Assembly (NCBI GenBank): GCA_963204915.1
Contig: CAUJHS010000076.1
Span: 124,001 to 188,000, forward strand
DNA length: 64,000 nt
Source: Planctomycetota bacterium
GTDB taxonomy: Bacteria > Planctomycetota > Planctomycetia > Pirellulales > Pirellulaceae
Direction: 5' to 3'
Within the stretch, counting starts at the first letter, position 1, and each line of letters opens with the position of its first letter. Under the pieces are notes generated by a model. The model did not search any database. It was not told the origin of the DNA and was given only the letters and a program-made list of their open reading frames with translations. Shown here in pieces: positions 28,904 through 38,460 of the stretch. The position numbers were made by a program, and so were the translations under genes.

Positions 28904-29524
28904 GTGAATCATTCCGGAGCCGCCTTGTTGGAATCTTCCTCCCGCGAGTCCCAGCAATCGCGTGTTTTGAACGATGACGGCGCCGGAGGCGATCACCGGT
29001 GGCTTTTCCGCCGATATGCCTTGTTCTTTTCGATCGCCCTGGTGGGATGCGTGGTCGATCTACTCACCAAATACTGGGTGTTTCGCTGGCGAGGCATGCC
29101 GCGACCCCACAACGAATGGTGGATCATCGAGAATTACGTGGGGATCGAAACGGCGCTCAATCCTGGGGCGCTGTTCGGTATGGGACGTGGATTCGGCTGG
29201 GTGTTCGCAACGTTGTCGATCGGAGCGGCGATCGGCGTTGTCGCATGGATGACGTGGGGCAAAGCCGCACGCGATTTACTACTGACGATTGCGTTGGGAT
29301 GTGTCCTTGGTGGAATCTTCGGGAATTTGTATGACCGCCTCGGTCTTTGGAATCCACCTGGGCAGCCGGATATTTGGCGAAACGAAGTTCGCGACTGGAT
29401 TCTCTTTCGGTGGGGCGAATATACCTGGCCTAACTTTAATATTGCCGATAGCTTGCTCGTGTGCGGAGCCGCGATGCTGTTTTGGCACTCGTTTCGAGCC
29501 GAGTCCCCAACCGCCAAGTCGTGA
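28904..29524 (+). CDS. lspA: lipoprotein signal peptidase (signal peptidase II)
   Basis: Cleaves signal peptides of diacylglyceryl-modified prolipoproteins in the inner membrane. The 206 residues include four membrane helices and the two catalytic aspartates in GNLYDRLGLW and FNIADSLLV. The N-terminal 35 residues before the first helix form a soluble polar extension, longer than in E. coli. The GTG at 28904 has GGAAG close upstream. The NPGALFGMG motif of the family, with the conserved Asn, is present. It sits downstream of the DksA-like gene on the same strand. Confidence 0.95.
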   Translation: MNHSGAALLESSSRESQQSRVLNDDGAGGDHRWLFRRYALFFSIALVGCVVDLLTKYWVFRWRGMPRPHNEWWIIENYVGIETALNPGALFGMGRGFGWVFATLSIGAAIGVVAWMTWGKAARDLLLTIALGCVLGGIFGNLYDRLGLWNPPGQPDIWRNEVRDWILFRWGEYTWPNFNIADSLLVCGAAMLFWHSFRAESPTAKS

Positions 29525-29577
29525 AGCGAATCACTTCCTGCATGTGGCCCGAGTGGTCGACGAAGCGCAGGAGGCGT

Positions 29578-32500
29578 TCAGAACGCCAATTCCAGCCGTT
29601 TCCAGTATGTGGTCAAGCGTTCTTCTTTATCTGCGGTAAGACGCACCACAAGCCAACCCGTTTGTCCCGCCTGTGAAGCCAGGTCGGTTTCAAAATCTCG
29701 CCATTGGCGCGAACCGAGGCTTGGCTCGTCGAGCGATTGTTCCCAGAGCGGTTTCCCTTGGAACTCGACGGATAGTTTCGAGTTGCGATGCTGTTCCATC
29801 GCCAGTCGCATACGCAGGCGCGGTTGGGAGCCTTGAGGGATGGTCATGCGGCGTGCGAACACCACGGGCTGACTGCGGCTGCCGTCAAGCGAAAGAATCT
29901 CACGTTCGCCGTGCATTTCGTCATGGCGGCCGGAATGTTTTTCAACAATGCCGCGAAAGACCTGCCAATCGGGCAAGACACGGGCCGCAGCCCGGTGGAG
30001 CGGGTCGGCAAGGTTTTTCAGCCAAACATCATTCACCAAGGGCGAGGCTCCCTGGGGTTCGGCTTGAGGCGTTAACTCCACGAAATCGCGATGGGGATCG
30101 TTCGGGCCGGCGCCAACGAGCGCCCACAAGCGATCCTTGTGCGCCGCCGCCAGACCAAACCGTAAGTCTTGCCGTTTCAGATCATTGAGTACGGCGCGAT
30201 GGCGTTCGCGACCTGTCGCCAAGTCCAGCCAAACCAGTTCGGGCCGGGGTTGAACATCATCGCGTTCGCCCACACTCGGCCTGACATACATAAGACCTCC
30301 CGGCGCTCCGCAAAGCCGTCCTTCCAGGCGATCGGTCGTTTCATGCCGCCACAACGGTTCTCCGTTATCGGACTGAAGGGCGACGAATCCACCCGACGTC
30401 TCCACCAGAAGTCGGCCTTGCTCCAGGCCAATCAGGCGTCGAATGTCGGGCATCGTTTTGGTCCAGATGCTTCGCCCGGTGTCCACGTCAACACATTCCA
30501 AGGCATGAACGCCGGGCTGTGTCAGGAACAAACGACGTCCGTCCACCAGGGGCGGCTCTTGATGCTGTCCTCCCCAGGCAGGCGCTTCATCGGGGGGCGT
30601 ATAAAGTTGCCGCCGCACCCACCGCACCCCGCCGGTTAAGTCGGCACAGACCACGCATCCGCCCAGAACGGCGACCAGCGCGTCTTCGACTGCGGCTGTT
30701 TGGCACACACGACGCGTCGCCCAAGAGGGCTCACGAAGTCGCAGCAACTCTTGTTGGCTTGTCGGTTCTCCGGTAGCAATGTCGTAGTCGCACAACACCA
30801 ACGTGGATTCTGAGCCAAGATCGCGGCGAATCCGAAACAGGAGCAATCTTCCTTGAATTGCGATCGGGTCGCTGGCAAGCCACTCTCCCGGAGGCGGCGT
30901 ACTCGTCCAAACGATTTGCCCATTTTGTTTGTCGAAACATGAAAGCACTGGCCCGTCGCCCGTTAACTGCCGAGCCAGTACCTGTTTTTCCGTTACGATG
31001 GGCCGCATAGGAACAAGCGACCATTCGTGCGAACGGGCGCCCTTGCCCGGCGGAGCAGGACTTTGCCACAGACGCTGCCCGTTGTTCAAATCGTACGCCG
31101 CGAGATGAAAACGGTTGGTCATGTACAGCGTATCGCCTTCGATGACCGACGCGACTTGCCGACTGACCCAGTCGATATTACCTTCGCGCACGGGCCGGGG
31201 CAGTTCGTTGGGACGGTCACCGGCGGGGCCTTCCATTCGACTGCGCGGCTGCGACGCGTAGCTGCGAGGAGCCGGAGTTGGTTGGACTCGCACAGAGCTC
31301 AAAGCGCCCTGGACCGCGGTCACAGGCGATGCGGCGGCGCGTTCAAGCATTTGCTTAATCATCGTTTCGAATTCGGCCGGCGGAATTTGCACGTCTCCTA
31401 ATTCCACCTCGGCCGAAACGGGCGTGCCAATTTCGCGGCCCAGCATGGCGCCGGCCAACCGCTGCCGCGGCGCGAGTTCCTGGAGCAGCGACAAGTCCGA
31501 TATGCGTCCGGCCCGAGCATAAAACGCTAACGCTTGTTCAAAGTATCCTCGCGACAAAGCCCGGTCTCCTAGCCATCGCGCCGCAATGGCGGCAGCGGGA
31601 GTCGCGTCAAATTGCAGCGCCACCGAGCGCACGGCTTCTTCATCGCCTTGCCCCATGGCGCGGCGCACACGCAGGAGCGCTAACTCGGCGTATTGTTCTC
31701 CGATGACCTGCTGCAACGGCGGATAGTCGCGCATGGCCAGCCTCAACGCCGCGGGCAATGACACGAGCAGACGCGCATCGCGGCGGTCGGCGGCAACCCC
31801 GAAAGTCGCGTGCGGCCTGGCGGCGGCGATCATGCGTGCGGCCTCCTCGAACGCCTCACTATCCAGGAGCGCCTGAAACTCCGCGAGGTAGTTATACGCG
31901 TCTTTGTCCAGTTCCTCGATCAACGGGTGGCGCCACACGTCGCGCTGTTCCACGAGGTTATCGCCGGTTCCGATTTGTTCCGGAATTTGCCGCTGCGCGA
32001 TCGACTTGGCCCAAGTGACGAGGGGCAAGTTTTCATCGAGGCGATAGAACCGGAGTATGTCGCAGAAGGCGAGCGTTTCGCGCCACTGGCTTGAATCAAG
32101 CCGAGCGATGAGTTCGGCGTAGATTAGTTTTTCGCCGCCCAGCCGAACGTGATGCGGCGTTGCTATCGGCGCGTTCATCATCGGGCGGCGAATAAGCGAA
32201 AATGGCCCGGGCTCTCCATCTTGTTGCGCTTGCTCGCCGACGCGGTGAAAGCGCGCCAAATACTGCATCAGGCGATTCTGGTCGGAACGTACGTCGAGCA
32301 CGAGGGCGGCTTCTTCAAGTACGTCCAATTGCTGCACCCGCGGCAACTGAGGAAGGGCGTCGTCTAATAGCGCCGATGCGAGCGCATTGCCGAGCGAGGC
32401 ATTACATCCGGCAGCCAGGGTATTTATCGCGCAGGCGCGTCGCCATGCGGAGTTTTCCACGTCGGATGGTTGGGCGCTCGATACTTGCGTCGTCCAGTCG

Positions 32501-34335
32501 CCCATATCGGCCGCCAGTGGAAACGCAGGCGCCTTAACGCGGAGCTGTTCCTCTGCTAGACCGTTCAGCGCATTCAACGGCTGAATATGGATCGACCGAA
32601 GACGAATGCGGCATTCGGGGCGGTTTGCGGCAGCGTGCAAGCCCAGGTAGCGCACGTCGCCGGGCAAGTTCGTGCGAGGTTCATAAAACGGCTCCGCCCA
32701 ATGGACTCCGTCGAGACTCGACCAACACCGGAGCATGCCGCAGCCAAACAGCAAACGCAGCCAAAGCGATTCGCCGACCAGGGCGGTCGTTCGCTCGTCG
32801 ACGGACTCAAACTGACGTTCATGGGTGTCGTCATTGCCGTGCAGCGAAAGGCCGAGCAAGCCAGTGCGTTGGTCGCGCAATATTTTGAGCACTTCGTGTG
32901 GAGCGCCGGCTTCGCCCCGTCCGAGAAACACGCCGACGCCCGGCGAAGCGGCGTCGATCTTGAGAATGATTTGCCGAAGCCCTTCGCCCGGGATAGGAGC
33001 GGTGACGAGCGAGCGTTGCTTGACGTTATGTGCGATGAGTTCGACCGAGCCGTCCTCATGATTTTTGAACTCGGCGCCGTCCGCGAGCTGCGGTTTCCAT
33101 GCGAGCTGCGAGGCCTTATGCCCGTCTTCAACGTTCAGGGAGTTGGGCGGTTCGAAGGGAGCGCCTTCGGTCTTTATGATTTCCAGTCCCGTAAAGGTGG
33201 CGCGACCGTCAAAGAATACCTCGGTGGGAACGCCCGGCAATGGAGCGCGAACTAACGCGATATCGCCCCGGCTGAGGATGATTTCGCCATCGCGGTAACG
33301 TAACTCGTAGGGACCGCCATGCCGGATTTCGGTACGCATATTGCGCCCGCCATCGGTGGCGGCAAGCAAGTAACGATCGGGTTGTGGCGAACCGGGTTGC
33401 CGCGTCGTTTCATAGCCAGTCCAAGCGAAATTCAGTCCTTGGTAGAACGCAAGGGAAACACCTCGTTCTCCATGAAAGAAATGAATCTTGAGACGATCGT
33501 AATCTTCGAGCGAGAATCGCAAGGCGGCGTCGTTCGACCATGGCGACAACAAGCGCATGATTCCTGTAATGGCGCCGCAATTGCCCGCCCCCACGCGTCG
33601 CTCGGAAAACTGCGACTGCGCGTTCATCGGCTTAAGCCATGATGTCAGGATTTCCTTGCTCGGAGTCGACTTTGACGTTTGAACCGGGCGAAACGCAACT
33701 TGCGCGAAAGGAAGATGAGGAGCGTCTGCCCGTAACGCTGAGTCCCAAGGTCCGGATACAGGCGGGGGCGACGGTAAAACAGGAATGGCTTTTTCGCTTG
33801 AGGCGGAGTCCGCCGCTGACGCGATGGCGGCGGCGGCCGACGGATTTGAAGTTTCCGCCTGCGGCGCCTCATTTGTGTTTTCTACCGTCGAATCTTGTGG
33901 CGAGTCGGTCGGATCTTCGGGCGATTTGTTTTGCTCGGAACCTCCGCGAGGCGCCGACTCGGGCGTATCTTGCGTCGGTAGATCCGGCGTTTTGTTCGCT
34001 TTTGCGATAGAAGCGTCCGACGTGCGGAGTTTCCAAGGTTGTCGCCATAAGACGACGCCCGCAACCAGAAGCGACGCCACGGCCAGCAATAACACGAGAC
34101 GGCGCGCTAGGTGATGTGCGGGCGTTCGCGATTTACCGGCTGGAAGCGAGCTGAGTGAAACGTCGATGCGCTCTAGCGCTTCGGCGAGATACTCTCGCAT
34201 TTGCCGGCGTTCCAGCAACTCGATTCGCAACTCCGCGGAATCCCAAAGCCGTTGCTTGAGTTGATTCAGTTCCAGCAGAGTCAGTTGATCGGGCGACTTT
34301 TGCGCTATGAGTTGGAGTAGCTCCGCGTCGCTCAT
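29578..34335 (-). CDS. giant single-pass membrane protein with PQQ-type beta-propeller
   Basis: A protein of 1585 residues. Residues 1-78 are charged, helical and cytosolic (ELLQLIAQ, then LKQRLWDSAELR). One transmembrane helix follows at about 80-98, then a disordered Pro/Ser/Glu linker to about 200. The extracytoplasmic part has a jelly-roll or LamG-like region (about 240-600, of the kind seen in planctomycetal DUF1581/1583 proteins), a helical repeat region (about 620-1000), a PQQ-like propeller (about 1065-1395, with LYMTNRFHLAAYDLNNGQRLW and ALECVDVDTGRSIW), and a C-terminal beta domain. The layout recalls anti-sigma or sensor proteins that report from the envelope. ATG 34335 has GGAAGGAA directly upstream, inside an 8-bp hairpin. 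Confidence 0.85.
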   Translation of the reverse strand: MSDAELLQLIAQKSPDQLTLLELNQLKQRLWDSAELRIELLERRQMREYLAEALERIDVSLSSLPAGKSRTPAHHLARRLVLLLAVASLLVAGVVLWRQPWKLRTSDASIAKANKTPDLPTQDTPESAPRGGSEQNKSPEDPTDSPQDSTVENTNEAPQAETSNPSAAAAIASAADSASSEKAIPVLPSPPPVSGPWDSALRADAPHLPFAQVAFRPVQTSKSTPSKEILTSWLKPMNAQSQFSERRVGAGNCGAITGIMRLLSPWSNDAALRFSLEDYDRLKIHFFHGERGVSLAFYQGLNFAWTGYETTRQPGSPQPDRYLLAATDGGRNMRTEIRHGGPYELRYRDGEIILSRGDIALVRAPLPGVPTEVFFDGRATFTGLEIIKTEGAPFEPPNSLNVEDGHKASQLAWKPQLADGAEFKNHEDGSVELIAHNVKQRSLVTAPIPGEGLRQIILKIDAASPGVGVFLGRGEAGAPHEVLKILRDQRTGLLGLSLHGNDDTHERQFESVDERTTALVGESLWLRLLFGCGMLRCWSSLDGVHWAEPFYEPRTNLPGDVRYLGLHAAANRPECRIRLRSIHIQPLNALNGLAEEQLRVKAPAFPLAADMGDWTTQVSSAQPSDVENSAWRRACAINTLAAGCNASLGNALASALLDDALPQLPRVQQLDVLEEAALVLDVRSDQNRLMQYLARFHRVGEQAQQDGEPGPFSLIRRPMMNAPIATPHHVRLGGEKLIYAELIARLDSSQWRETLAFCDILRFYRLDENLPLVTWAKSIAQRQIPEQIGTGDNLVEQRDVWRHPLIEELDKDAYNYLAEFQALLDSEAFEEAARMIAAARPHATFGVAADRRDARLLVSLPAALRLAMRDYPPLQQVIGEQYAELALLRVRRAMGQGDEEAVRSVALQFDATPAAAIAARWLGDRALSRGYFEQALAFYARAGRISDLSLLQELAPRQRLAGAMLGREIGTPVSAEVELGDVQIPPAEFETMIKQMLERAAASPVTAVQGALSSVRVQPTPAPRSYASQPRSRMEGPAGDRPNELPRPVREGNIDWVSRQVASVIEGDTLYMTNRFHLAAYDLNNGQRLWQSPAPPGKGARSHEWSLVPMRPIVTEKQVLARQLTGDGPVLSCFDKQNGQIVWTSTPPPGEWLASDPIAIQGRLLLFRIRRDLGSESTLVLCDYDIATGEPTSQQELLRLREPSWATRRVCQTAAVEDALVAVLGGCVVCADLTGGVRWVRRQLYTPPDEAPAWGGQHQEPPLVDGRRLFLTQPGVHALECVDVDTGRSIWTKTMPDIRRLIGLEQGRLLVETSGGFVALQSDNGEPLWRHETTDRLEGRLCGAPGGLMYVRPSVGERDDVQPRPELVWLDLATGRERHRAVLNDLKRQDLRFGLAAAHKDRLWALVGAGPNDPHRDFVELTPQAEPQGASPLVNDVWLKNLADPLHRAAARVLPDWQVFRGIVEKHSGRHDEMHGEREILSLDGSRSQPVVFARRMTIPQGSQPRLRMRLAMEQHRNSKLSVEFQGKPLWEQSLDEPSLGSRQWRDFETDLASQAGQTGWLVVRLTADKEERLTTYWKRLELAF

Positions 34336-34337
34336 GG

Positions 34338-34367
34338 TTCCTTCCCGCAAAGAATTCTCGGAAGGAA
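34338..34367 (-). promoter_or_regulatory. hairpin sequestering the ribosome-binding site of the giant propeller gene
   Basis: On the minus strand, TTCCTTCC pairs perfectly with GGAAGGAA (forward arms 34338-34345 and 34360-34367, 14-nt loop). The 3' arm is the Shine-Dalgarno sequence of the ATG at 34335, separated from it by 2 nt, so folding would hide it. It may limit translation or respond to a factor; this is inference. Confidence 0.55.
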
Positions 34368-34409
34368 AGACCGTACCCGGGATGCGCGGGTGGGCCGGCC
34401 CCCCAACCG

Positions 34410-35699
34410 TTAGCCACGCTGATTGACCGGAACAAACTCACGTTCGGTCGGCCCGGTATAAACCTGCCGTGGGCGATAGATGCGTTTGTTCGACAACTCG
34501 TGCATTTCCACCCAGTGAGCAATCCAACCTGGCAGTCGGCCCATCGCAAACAGCACGGTGAACATGGGCACAGGAATGCCAATCGCGCGGTAAATGACCC
34601 CGGAATAGAAGTCAACGTTGGGATAGAGTTTTCGCTCGACGAAGTAATCGTCGTTCAACGCCACGTCTTCCAACTGCTGAGCGATCTCGAACAAGGGATC
34701 GCGGATCGACATTTTGCTGAGAAGTTTGCGGCACTCGGCTTCGATAATTTTGGCGCGCGGGTCGAAGTTTTTGTACACACGGTGGCCGAAGCCCATAAGG
34801 CGGAACCCGCCGTTCCGATCTTTCGCCATGTTGACGTACTTCTGAACGTTGCCGCTGTCATCGCGAATTCGTTCCAGCATATTGACCACGGCTTCATTTG
34901 CCCCGCCGTGCAAGGGGCCCCACAGCGCGCTAATGCCGGCAGCGACGCAGGCAAACAAATTCGCATCCGCCGAGCCGACCATGCGAACGGTCGACGTGCT
35001 ACAGTTCTGCTCATGGTCTGCATGGCAAATAAGCAGCAAATTCAGCGCGTGGACAAAGTCGGGATCGCTCTCATACGGCTCGCATGGAACCGCGAACATC
35101 ATTTGCAGAAAGTTGTCACAGTAGGACCGCTCGTTCTGCGGGTAAATGAATGGCTGACCAACGGACTTTTTATGGCTGTATGCCGCAATCGTGGGAAGTT
35201 TCGCCAAGAGGCGGTGGATCGAGACTTCGACATGTCGCGGATTATGCGGGTCGAGCGAATCCTGGTAAAACGTGGAAAGCGCGGCCACCACCGACGCGAG
35301 AATCCCCATTGGGTGGGCGTCGCTCGGGAAACCGTTATAGAACTGCCGCACGTCCTCATGCAGCATGGTATGCCGACAAATCGACGCCCGAAATGCTTCT
35401 AATTGGTCGCGCGTGGGTAATTCGCCGTAAATCAGCAAGTAACAAACTTCGACAAAGTCGCAATTGGCGCATAGGGTTTCGATCGGGTAGCCACGATAAC
35501 GGAGAATGCCTCGTTCTCCATCCAAGAAGGTGATGGCGCTCCTTGTCGAACCGGTGTTAACGTACCCCTCGTCGAGCGTCACCAATCCCGAGTCCGAACG
35601 AAGCCGCGAGATATCGATCGCCCGCTCTCCCTCGGTTCCCACAAAGAGGGGAAGCTCTACCTGTTCCGACCCGACCACTAACTTGGCCGTTTCCGCCAT
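34410..35699 (-). CDS. gltA: citrate synthase
   Basis: Condenses oxaloacetate and acetyl-CoA in the TCA cycle. The 429 residues match the hexameric bacterial type. Catalytic residues lie in LWGPLHGGANEAV (His), GFGHRVYKNFDPR (His) and NVDFYSGVIY (Asp). The N-terminal small-domain opening (LPLFVGTEGERAIDIS) is of the long GltA type. ATG 35699 is chosen because AAAGGACG lies upstream at the right distance; the open frame continues 25 codons further through a strong inverted repeat and is probably leader. The giant propeller gene follows by 74 bp on the same strand. Confidence 0.97.
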   Translation of the reverse strand: MAETAKLVVGSEQVELPLFVGTEGERAIDISRLRSDSGLVTLDEGYVNTGSTRSAITFLDGERGILRYRGYPIETLCANCDFVEVCYLLIYGELPTRDQLEAFRASICRHTMLHEDVRQFYNGFPSDAHPMGILASVVAALSTFYQDSLDPHNPRHVEVSIHRLLAKLPTIAAYSHKKSVGQPFIYPQNERSYCDNFLQMMFAVPCEPYESDPDFVHALNLLLICHADHEQNCSTSTVRMVGSADANLFACVAAGISALWGPLHGGANEAVVNMLERIRDDSGNVQKYVNMAKDRNGGFRLMGFGHRVYKNFDPRAKIIEAECRKLLSKMSIRDPLFEIAQQLEDVALNDDYFVERKLYPNVDFYSGVIYRAIGIPVPMFTVLFAMGRLPGWIAHWVEMHELSNKRIYRPRQVYTGPTEREFVPVNQRG

Positions 35700-35734
35700 G
35701 CGCACGTCCTTTTTGAAGGCCACAAAATCAGTTG

Positions 35735-35763
35735 CGTCCTGAGGCAGTTTAACCCTCAGGACG
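35735..35763 (-). promoter_or_regulatory. 10-bp inverted repeat in the gltA leader
   Basis: CGTCCTGAGG and CCTCAGGACG (35735-35744 with 35754-35763) pair perfectly around a 9-nt loop, 36 nt upstream of the gltA start. The 5' arm, with one extra base (ACGTCCT), is also complementary to the AGGACGT that contains the ribosome-binding site. Two exclusive structures are therefore possible, as in attenuator-like leaders. A DNA operator is the other reading. Confidence 0.5.
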
Positions 35764-35824
35764 TCGCAGAGCAATTCGTGGACCGCGCCCGGGGGGAGAG
35801 TTTCTCGCTTTCCATGAAATGCCG

Positions 35825-36874
35825 TTAATGCTTCGTGCTCGTGGCCAACGTCGCGAGCAGATCGCTGAGGGAAGCAGAGGGGTCGTCCGACTGGTGAACA
35901 GCGCCGCTCACGGCTATCCGTGAGAATCCCGCCTCACAAACCCTGGGAATCGTTTCTCGCGTTATTCCCCCAATCGCGAATGCGGGCAGTCGAATCTCTT
36001 GGCTCACGGCGCGCAGTAACTCGAGGCCAGTAAACGAAGAAAACGCTTTGGTGCTGGAGGGGAAGGTTGGCCCCACGCCTAAATAGTCCGCTCCGTCGAG
36101 CACTGCGGCCCGAGCTTGCTCTAGGGAATGTGCCGAAACGCCGATGAAAACACCTGGACCGACGACCGCGCGGACCTCCTGAACGGTTAGATCTTCCTGA
36201 CCCACATGGACCCCATCGGCTTGCGCCAACAACGCTAAGTCCGGGCGGTCATTCAGGATAAACCGGGTGGACGTGCTGGCGGTCAACGCGCGAAGGCAGC
36301 GAGCGCGAGCCAGCAGCGTACGATCGTCCAGTCGCTTGTCGCGTAATTGCAACATATGGGCGCCCGCTTCAATCAAAACTTTAACGCGCGCAGAAAACTC
36401 GTCGGTCGTCGCGGCGCCGTCCACAAGTACGTAAAGACGCGAATCCGCCAAATCGTCGAGTGAACGGCGTGTGGTTTGGATGGCCTTTTCGAGCGAATAA
36501 GCCTTATACCGCAATCGTTCCAATGCGGTGCCCCCATCGGGGGAGATTGTTTTTCCAAATTCCTCCAAACAACGTAATGCCTGTTGGACCCGCGGAAAAT
36601 TGGCTTGCAGTACTTCCAGGGCATTGGCGCGTCGCCCTTCGGCCGGAGTCGTCACCGATGCGCCCACATCGCCCAAGGTATTGCGAGACGCCACGAGGTG
36701 CGACGAGGGCCACGTCTGCACAATTGCCGCCAGTTCGTGGCGCAGGTCCTTACAAAGACGCGACAAATGCGCATCGTCGATGATGAAACGAGCGTAATCC
36801 TCGACGACACGTAAGCCCTCGGCGGCGCGATTCGCATTCGCGTCGAGAATTCTCCAAACACCGGTTTCCAACAT
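35825..36874 (-). CDS. thiE: ThiD2-ThiE fusion, thiamine phosphate synthase
   Basis: The protein has 349 residues. The C-terminal two-thirds (about 145-345) is thiamine phosphate synthase, joining HMP-PP and the thiazole phosphate: [46 protein letters not shown] and AFAIGGI are all family motifs. The N-terminal domain (about 1-140; [22 protein letters not shown]) matches ThiD2, an HMP-phosphate kinase found fused to ThiE in some cyanobacteria and planctomycetes. The fused protein would do two successive steps. ATG 36874 starts the ThiD2 domain. No TPP riboswitch is visible upstream. It is divergent from metK. Confidence 0.93.
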   Translation of the reverse strand: MLETGVWRILDANANRAAEGLRVVEDYARFIIDDAHLSRLCKDLRHELAAIVQTWPSSHLVASRNTLGDVGASVTTPAEGRRANALEVLQANFPRVQQALRCLEEFGKTISPDGGTALERLRYKAYSLEKAIQTTRRSLDDLADSRLYVLVDGAATTDEFSARVKVLIEAGAHMLQLRDKRLDDRTLLARARCLRALTASTSTRFILNDRPDLALLAQADGVHVGQEDLTVQEVRAVVGPGVFIGVSAHSLEQARAAVLDGADYLGVGPTFPSSTKAFSSFTGLELLRAVSQEIRLPAFAIGGITRETIPRVCEAGFSRIAVSGAVHQSDDPSASLSDLLATLATSTKH

Positions 36875-37003
36875 AAGTCACGTTCAGAAAAAAGTTCGAC
36901 GCGACGACACGTCGTCAGGATGATGTTGCAGCGCGTGCCACGTAAAGGGCTGGGGTATCTGGCTTTCCGCCGCCGCTCCCCTCAGATGCGGAGCAAGGTG
37001 AAC

Positions 37004-37033
37004 TTGTCGGCGGGTGTTGGCGTGGTCTATAAT
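37004..37033 (+). promoter_or_regulatory. sigma-70-type promoter of metK
   Basis: TTGTCG (37004-37009), 18-bp spacer and a perfect TATAAT (37028-37033). Transcription would begin near 37040, about 57 nt before the GTG start. No SAM riboswitch fits in such a short leader. Confidence 0.6.
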
Positions 37034-37096
37034 CCGAGTCTTCCTGAAGAATTATGCGACCTTCCCGGTTTTCTTATTTTGACAAGGAGTTTGTTC

Positions 37097-38287
37097 GTGG
37101 CGAGCGGTAAGTACTTGTTCACTAGTGAATCGGTCAGCATGGGACACCCCGACAAACTGGCCGATCAAATCTCCGATGGCGTGCTGGACGCTTTGTTCGT
37201 CCAGGACCCGTATAGCCGCGTCGCCTGCGAAACCCTTGTGACTACGGGTCTGGCCCTGGTGGCGGGCGAAATTACGACCCGCGCCGTGATCGACTTTCAA
37301 CAAACGGTGCGCCAAGTCATTAAAGACGTAGGTTACATCGACGACGACATGGGTATTTGTGACCGCACGTGCTCGGTGCTGGTGGCGGTTGGAAAACAAA
37401 GCCCCGATATTGCCCAGGGTGTGAATGAGGATGCCGAACGCGGCAAGGACATTGGCGCCGGCGACCAAGGATTAATGTTTGGTTATGCCTGCAATGATAC
37501 CCCCGAGTTGATGCCGCTGCCGATTGCATTGGCGCACCGTATTTTGAACCGGTTGACCGAAGCTCGGCAACAGGGGGAAGTCGATTGGCTACGGCCGGAC
37601 AGTAAGAGCCAAGTGACAGTCGAATATGACGGCGACAAGCCGGTCCGCATTGATACGGTCGTTGTTTCGACGCAGCATTCGCCGGACGTATCGAATGAAA
37701 CCATTCATCAATTCGTGCGTAAAGCGATTGTCGAACCGCAGCTTCCTGAAGAACTTGTGAAGAGCGCCATCAAGTACCACATCAACCCGACGGGACGGTT
37801 TGTCGTCGGCGGTCCTCATGGCGACTGTGGTTTGACCGGGCGAAAAATCATCGTCGATACCTACGGCGGATGGGGCCGGCATGGCGGCGGCGCGTTTAGC
37901 GGCAAAGATCCCACCAAAGTCGACCGTAGCGCCGCTTATATGGCTCGTCACGTGGCCAAGAACGTGGTTGCGGCTGGTCTCGCCGATCGTTGCGAAGTTC
38001 AACTTGCTTATGCAATTGGGGTCTCAGATCCGGTCAGCGTTCACGTCGATACGGCGGGCACTGGGCGCGTTTCGGACGAGCGTATTTGTCGCGTGGTGCG
38101 CGAGTTTTTCCCTCTGAGCCCGAGTGGAATTATCAAGTATCTCGACCTGCGTCGACCTATCTATCGAAAGACCGCGGCCGGCGGGCACTTTGGCCGCAAT
38201 GATCCTGACTTTACCTGGGAAAACACCGATCGCGCCGAAGAGTTGGCCGAAGCCGCAGGAGTAAAGGCCGCGGCGGCAGCGCGCTAA
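37097..38287 (+). CDS. metK: S-adenosylmethionine synthetase
   Basis: Makes S-adenosylmethionine from methionine and ATP. The 396 residues are close to the standard length. Signatures include [16 protein letters not shown] (12-27), [13 protein letters not shown] and the P-loop-like [23 protein letters not shown] 37097 has AAGGAG 7 nt upstream and gives the normal [12 protein letters not shown]-terminus; the same frame stays open 59 codons upstream, through the promoter, and is rejected as coding. The gene is monocistronic, flanked by a promoter and a hairpin. Confidence 0.97.
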   Translation: MASGKYLFTSESVSMGHPDKLADQISDGVLDALFVQDPYSRVACETLVTTGLALVAGEITTRAVIDFQQTVRQVIKDVGYIDDDMGICDRTCSVLVAVGKQSPDIAQGVNEDAERGKDIGAGDQGLMFGYACNDTPELMPLPIALAHRILNRLTEARQQGEVDWLRPDSKSQVTVEYDGDKPVRIDTVVVSTQHSPDVSNETIHQFVRKAIVEPQLPEELVKSAIKYHINPTGRFVVGGPHGDCGLTGRKIIVDTYGGWGRHGGGAFSGKDPTKVDRSAAYMARHVAKNVVAAGLADRCEVQLAYAIGVSDPVSVHVDTAGTGRVSDERICRVVREFFPLSPSGIIKYLDLRRPIYRKTAAGGHFGRNDPDFTWENTDRAEELAEAAGVKAAAAAR

Positions 38288-38307
38288 CGCTTGACAAGTT
38301 TGCCTGT

Positions 38308-38330
38308 GGGAGCGACCAACGTCGCTTCCC
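38308..38330 (+). terminator. hairpin after metK
   Basis: GGGAGCGAC (38308-38316) pairs with GTCGCTTCCC (38321-38330) with one bulge and a tetraloop CAAC. It is 21 bp after the metK stop. There is no T-run directly after it, so it may be a weak terminator or an RNA 3'-end stabiliser. Confidence 0.4.
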
Positions 38331-38460
38331 GAACCGCAAATGACGGTTGGGCCGCGTTTTTTGGGCATTCCGTCGACGCGGTCATTCGCGGGCAGAACGA
38401 TTCAAAACGAGCTAACCAGGAAGGTGGCTCGTCGCATCGACGGCAAAGGACGCCGAAAAC

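Noticed and set aside
36920..37096. A 59-codon N-terminal extension of MetK
   Set aside because: It covers the promoter, lacks similarity to MetK, and a GTG with AAGGAG marks the true start.
36875..37096. A possible TPP or SAM riboswitch between thiE and metK
   Set aside because: No conserved core of either class is visible and the metK leader is too short.
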